In this document: one piece after another, positions 5,859 to 6,502 of the stretch | Position numbering within the stretch: the stretch's first letter is position 1 | Layout: each line of letters begins with the position of its first letter | Assembly (NCBI GenBank): GCA_030040725.1 | Contig: JASHTD010000028.1 | Coordinates: 1-6,502, forward strand | Reading direction: 5' to 3' | DNA length: 6,502 bases | Source: Candidatus Sulfotelmatobacter sp. | GTDB lineage: Bacteria > Acidobacteriota > Terriglobia > Terriglobales > Acidobacteriaceae | The notes under the pieces: generated by a model | What the model was told of the DNA's origin: nothing | Seen by the model: the letters and a program-made list of their open reading frames with translations, nothing else | Database searches by the model: none | Made by a program: the position numbers and the translations under genes

Positions 5859-6502
5859 GAGAAGCTCCATTTCTTCTCGATCCGCTCCGAGAGAAACAGA
5901 AGGCTGACAACGAGCATCAGCATGCACAAAGAAATTGCTGCGCCCAGCGGCCAGTTGTACGCCGCCCCGAACAAGCTCACCACGATGTTCGAAATCATGA
6001 TGCCACTCGGCCCGCCGAGCAGCAGCGGAGCCAGAAAATCGCCCAGGCTCAGCACGAATGCGAAAGTTGCGCCCGCCACCACTCCCGGAATCGAAAGTGG
6101 AAGAATAACGTTCCAGAATGTTTGCGCGGGCCTCGCACCCAAATCATGCGATGCTTCTACCAGACTGCGCGGAATGTGTTCCAGTGCGGCATAAATCGGC
6201 AGAAACGCAAACGGCGTATAAATGTGCGTCAGTGTCAGCACGACTGCGAAAGGACTATAGAGCAAGAACTCCAGCGGATGTTTGGTGAGATGGACATATT
6301 GCAACAAAGTGTTGAGCACGCCATCCGAGCCGAGGATTGTCTTCCAGGCGTAAGCTCGCACAAGATAGCTTACCCAGAGCGGAATGATGACAAGCTGATA
6401 AAGAAGGTCTTTTTTACTCTCGGCACAAAAGGAAAGAAAATATGCGAGGGGATATCCGAGAAGCAGCGAAAAGATAGTTACGCGCGCCGCAATCCACATG
6501 GA
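5855..6502 (-). CDS. potB: Spermidine/putrescine-type ABC transporter permease, PotB family (N terminus beyond the right edge)
   Basis: Partner permease of the PotC-type protein. The window holds the last 215 residues; family members run to about 275-300, so some 60-85 residues lie past the edge. The methionine encoded at 6499..6497 is internal, because the frame continues in S to the edge and WIAARVTIFSLLLGYPLAYFLS matches the second membrane segment of PotB proteins. Also visible are VIIPLWVSYLVRAYAWKTIL followed by GSDGVLN, a typical PotB stretch, and the ATPase-docking EAA loop LVEASHDLGARPAQTFWNVI, then LPLSIPG. Further hydrophobic segments follow, and the protein ends in a basic tail (ERIEKKWSFS). 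Its TGA (5857..5855) overlaps the potC GTG by 4 nt. Confidence 0.9.
   Translation of the reverse strand, partial: SMWIAARVTIFSLLLGYPLAYFLSFCAESKKDLLYQLVIIPLWVSYLVRAYAWKTILGSDGVLNTLLQYVHLTKHPLEFLLYSPFAVVLTLTHIYTPFAFLPIYAALEHIPRSLVEASHDLGARPAQTFWNVILPLSIPGVVAGATFAFVLSLGDFLAPLLLGGPSGIMISNIVVSLFGAAYNWPLGAAISLCMLMLVVSLLFLSERIEKKWSFS
5865..5868 (-). promoter_or_regulatory. Ribosome binding site that fixes the potC start
   Basis: GGAG on the minus strand, followed by CTTCTC and GTG at 5858..5856. It includes the last base of the rival ATG at 5870, whose own upstream sequence (GAGAAGAA directly against the ATG) is badly spaced. This favours GTG. Confidence 0.55.

Noticed and set aside
5859..5927. 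Longer PotC starting at 5927
   Set aside because: The extra N terminus overlaps potB by 73 nt and is not hydrophobic or permease-like; GTG at 5858 has a ribosome site and a 4-nt overlap.
1..6502. CRISPR arrays, tRNA or rRNA genes, insertion sequences, phage genes
   Set aside because: No repeated units, tRNA-like cloverleaf, transposase motif or terminal inverted repeats were seen; the window is ordinary coding DNA with short spacers.

Overview
All genes found here lie on the minus strand, so transcription runs from right to left. GC content is moderate, roughly mid-50s percent by eye. The gene set (TypA, an allosteric-type L-lactate dehydrogenase, a PotB/PotC-type importer with a Tat-exported flavoprotein) is bacterial, and the Tat signal plus lack of eukaryotic features fits a free-living diderm. 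An acidobacterium (Terriglobia-like) is my best guess from protein flavour, but nothing in the window proves it.

Right part (6502 down to 3475): a tightly packed operon. A PotB-type ABC permease, cut by the window edge, overlaps a PotC-type permease by 4 nt (GTGA). That permease overlaps a Tat-signal FAD-dependent amine-oxidase-family protein by 4 nt (ATGA). The two permeases should form the membrane channel of a spermidine/putrescine-type importer. The flavoprotein should fold with FAD in the cytoplasm and be exported, so it may act on the same class of substrate in the periplasm. The ATPase, the binding protein and any polyamine biosynthesis genes would lie beyond the right edge.

Middle (3474 to 1177): a 174-nt spacer with a stem-loop, then typA/bipA (ribosome-associated GTPase, TTG start), then an unrecognised 60-residue CxC/CxxC zinc-ribbon-like protein.

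Left part (1176 to 1): L-lactate dehydrogenase with all expected catalytic residues and the two residues that mark fructose-1,6-bisphosphate-activated enzymes. A 169-nt spacer follows, holding a plausible promoter and a perfect 6-bp hairpin. At the very edge are the first seven codons (GTG start, good ribosome binding site) of a gene whose product begins MKNIFVG, the typical opening of small bacterial RRM RNA-binding proteins.

The most interesting unit is the translationally coupled permease-permease-exported flavoprotein operon. The small Cys-rich protein next to typA and the truncated RRM gene with its structured leader come next.
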